64,000 nucleotides of DNA from NCBI GenBank assembly GCA_021234155.1, contig JAJEKV010000141.1:130039-194038 (forward strand), given 5' to 3'. A model generated the notes under the pieces. It saw only the letters and a list, made by a program, of their open reading frames with translations, searched no databases and was not told the origin of the DNA. The position numbers and the translations under genes were made by a program. This document shows, piece by piece, positions 62,049-64,000 of the stretch (the first letter of the stretch is position 1; every line of letters starts with the position of its first letter). Source of the DNA: Isoetes taiwanensis (taxonomy: Eukaryota; Streptophyta; Lycopodiopsida; Isoetales; Isoetaceae).

Positions 62049-62214
62049 GGGTCGTCCATCCAAAAAGAAGATGGGGTCAAACCCCATTTTCCATGTCATC
62101 ATATGATTCTGAGCCAAAGGTGGCCAAGTCAATGATGCAGTCAATAAACAATGATTATGGCTTACATTACACACTGAATATCATACCTTAATAACAAGCA
62201 TGAAAAGGAACGTC

Positions 62215-62450
62215 ACTACTCCATCAAAACAGAAATATCACAGCCTAATTAACAAGCATGAAGAGACTCCATTGAAATTTAACATGGAGAAGACCTCACC
62301 TTCAGATATCTGGGACTATCTGTAACAGAGGAGGAAGCATGGGGATTTGAACCCCGCCAAAAAGGCAGTTAAGACCTCAAAAGAATACCAGTTAAAATGA
62401 AACAACAATGCTCAAGCATCCCTGTGCCAAACCAGACAAGACCTGTTGAA
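62215..62450 (-). mobile_element. Possible tRNA-derived SINE
   Basis: On the minus strand GGCGGGGTTCAAATCCCC (about 62341-62358) has the RNA polymerase III B box GGTTCAAATCC and forms a T-arm-like hairpin. Upstream, TTAACTGGTA at about 62388-62397 could be a degraded A box, about 35 bases away. No full cloverleaf is possible, so it is not a tRNA gene. Confidence 0.35.
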
Positions 62451-62459
62451 GCACACTAT

Positions 62460-63050
62460 GCAACAGAGCTCTTCCCCGAGACAACACACTCTACAACAGG
62501 AGCTCTTCGAAGCTTGGCATGTCTCCAACATCATCTAAGCGGAGAAGGAAGAGGGCTTTAAAAAAAAGGATTAATCAGGGCAACGAAATCGATTGAAGAG
62601 GTCAGTTATATGGCAGGAACTCCCACTGCCACACAAAGGCCATACTGCGCTCCCAGAACTTCTTACAGCTAAACCTGTGCGGAAACGAAAAGGAGAATGC
62701 TTGTGAAGAAAGAAATACAAACCGAAGTGCTATTTTTGCCTATGGTCGAAACCAAAATGCTTTTGGCTATGGCGGAAGGAAAATCCAAAATCTCTTTTTC
62801 AACAAGAAGAACTGCAGATGCCATAGCCTGGCTCCAGATTCGGCCTCCTGTCGGAACCCCTCCGCCATAGCATGCCGCCCAGCCTGCCGCATGAAATGGA
62901 AAAAGAAAGGAAATAAACCCATAAATAGAAACTTTAAAAAAAAATTTAACCACAACACATTATCACAACACATTAGAAAACTCAAACCCATATTTCTGAC
63001 GTCAGCAAAATACTATAATGGCATAGTAGCTTCAATTGCACGGAACGCAA
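62460..63050. other. Unassigned upstream region of PI31
   Basis: No gene recognised. It should contain the promoter of the gene starting at 63208. Confidence 0.4.
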
Positions 63051-63051
63051 T

Positions 63052-63161
63052 AAAGTTACCCTGGTCATGCTGATATGGCGCAATCCTAACGGTGGGTGAT
63101 TCCATCCCGTAGAATAACCCACGGTGATGATCGTGCCACGACCCATAACCAGGGTAACTTT
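63052..63161. repeat. Long imperfect palindrome upstream of PI31
   Basis: AAAGTTACCCTGGTCATG (63052-63069) pairs with CATAACCAGGGTAACTTT (63144-63161), and inside it ACGGTGGGTGATTC (63089-63102) pairs with GAATAACCCACGGT (63112-63125) around a nine-base loop. The right arm ends 46 bases before the start codon, so the palindrome lies in the promoter or 5' UTR. Confidence 0.8.
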
Positions 63162-63207
63162 CCAATTGCACAATATAATTCCTGCGTTTTCTGGCTTGAT
63201 CACGAAA

Positions 63208-64000
63208 ATGGTGGCGCCAGAAGCAGTCCTGGCCGTAATTAGGGCGTCGCGTCCTCAACTAAGAACCGCCCATGATCGTGTTGCTTTTGCTTTACATGCT
63301 GCTTTCCTAGCATCAGGCTATACTTTATTAGCTTCTGGAGCACGAGCTGCTTTTGACCCCCCTAGAGGTTATCTCTTTTTCTTCTTCGTCTAGTTGTTAC
63401 CCATTGTTCGATTTTTGAGAGCTTGTTCGGTTGTAGTTCTGTAATTAAGCTAGGGAGTGGAATAAAAGCAGATTCAGTATTTGTGTATTTATAAAACAGA
63501 CCTTGAACTGTGTCGTACATTTGGTATCAGAACTTCTAAAACCTCAGATGTATGATGCCTTACAAAATCCAACTCCCTGAAGAAAATAAATTGTCTGGTT
63601 TTGCCCTTAATACATTTGTAATTCGATTACCAGAAGTGCATTCCATTTGGGATGTAATTTCTCTGTAGTTTACTGTTAATTTCTTGCTTGTTATTCTTAT
63701 AATGGTTCTATTCAACCCATGCCACATATTCAGATGTTCCAGAAGATGAGGATGTCGGTACTGAAGGCTGGAATGATCTACAAGATGCTTATGCATTTCG
63801 ATATTTAAGTCCTCAGAAGAAAATAATAGATGTAAAATGCACAGTGCTTGGAGATTTGCTTATGGTTGATGCAGCTCCAAGTCATGACAGTGCAAATGCA
63901 CCTGCGCATTTGGAATTGAAGTAAGCACATTTATTGAGAAATCCTTTAATAGCGAATGTGCATGTGCAAGTAGTGCAATTAAATATATCTAATTCTTTTT
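63208..64000 (+). CDS. PTRE1: PI31-like proteasome regulator, 5' part
   Basis: Plant PI31 (PSMF1-like) binds the 20S proteasome and tunes its activity. Exon 1 (63208-63367) starts MVAPEAVLAVIRASRPQLRT and continues AHDRVAFALHAAFLASGYTL, the FP-domain start of the family. Donor G/GTTATC, phase 1. Exon 2 (63734-63920; acceptor TTCAG) adds DVPEDEDVGTEGWND, AYAFRYLSP, VKCTVLGDLLMVDAA and HLELN, matching the conserved EGWN and K-C-x-x-x-x-D-x-L-x-V-D blocks. It ends at donor GTAAGC in phase 2; later exons lie beyond the window. No frame defects. An ATG-initiated in-frame extension back to 63124 runs through the palindrome and lacks family support, so 63208 is preferred. Symbol by analogy with Arabidopsis. 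Confidence 0.9.
63400..63535 (+). mobile_element. Copia LTR end and primer site inside PI31 intron 1
   Basis: TTTGGTATCAGAAC at 63521-63534 closely matches the initiator-Met primer site, preceded by a typical LTR tail (TTGTGTATTTATAAAACAGACC...GTCGTACA). No Gag follows before exon 2 at 63734, so only a fragment remains. Confidence 0.4.

Noticed and set aside
62341-62358. tRNA gene (T-arm on the minus strand)
   Set aside because: No acceptor stem, D-arm or anticodon arm can be folded; a SINE-type B box is the better reading.

Overview
The window looks like nuclear DNA of a land plant, most likely a seed plant. It has intron-bearing genes with GT-AG junctions and plant-typical families (a DUF3537/gustatory-receptor-like membrane protein and a PI31 proteasome regulator), set in a dense background of decayed LTR retrotransposons, a LINE, MITEs and a Mutator-like element. 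I cannot name the species. Almost all polyprotein reading frames are broken by many small indels, so most long ORFs here are not genes. All alignments were done by eye.

Layout. 1-955: unassigned. 955-19225: a Ty3/gypsy chromovirus in the order [internal 3' part]-LTR-[complete internal]-LTR. The middle LTR is split by a 5.9 kb insertion (3465-9321) that carries a decayed DUF1295 gene fragment, several direct duplications and an AATCT array with a 10-11 bp period. 19225-21730: a protein-kinase fragment, short tandem duplications and a minus-strand copia 5' end (LTR, PBS, gag). 21730-35290: mostly unassigned, with a LINE remnant (24300-24900), a 450 bp polypurine tract and a structured hairpin. 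35350-36574: a small multi-exon gene of unknown function. 38690-46600: a minus-strand tyrosine-recombinase (DIRS/Ngaro-type) retrotransposon remnant, split by a full-length copia element (39977-45432). 48630-49740: another copia remnant. 50150-51920: a compact 1.8 kb LTR element on the minus strand. 52874-56610: the DUF3537 gene. 57317-58266: a Mutator-like element with a perfect 9 bp target duplication. 59756-61880: a foldback-type repeat, six tandem units with a palindrome, and a Tourist-like MITE. 63208-end: the 5' part of the PI31 gene, with a long palindrome just upstream of its start codon.

Only three loci look like host genes: the unknown gene at 35351, the DUF3537 gene and PI31. They show no functional link to each other. 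In the DUF3537 gene every frame break lies in or beside a homopolymer or dinucleotide run, so long-read sequence error is a real alternative to pseudogenisation. The signals I rate highest are the hidden tyrosine-recombinase retroelement, the helically phased AATCT array and the pair of hairpins with a shared core but different self-complementary arms.
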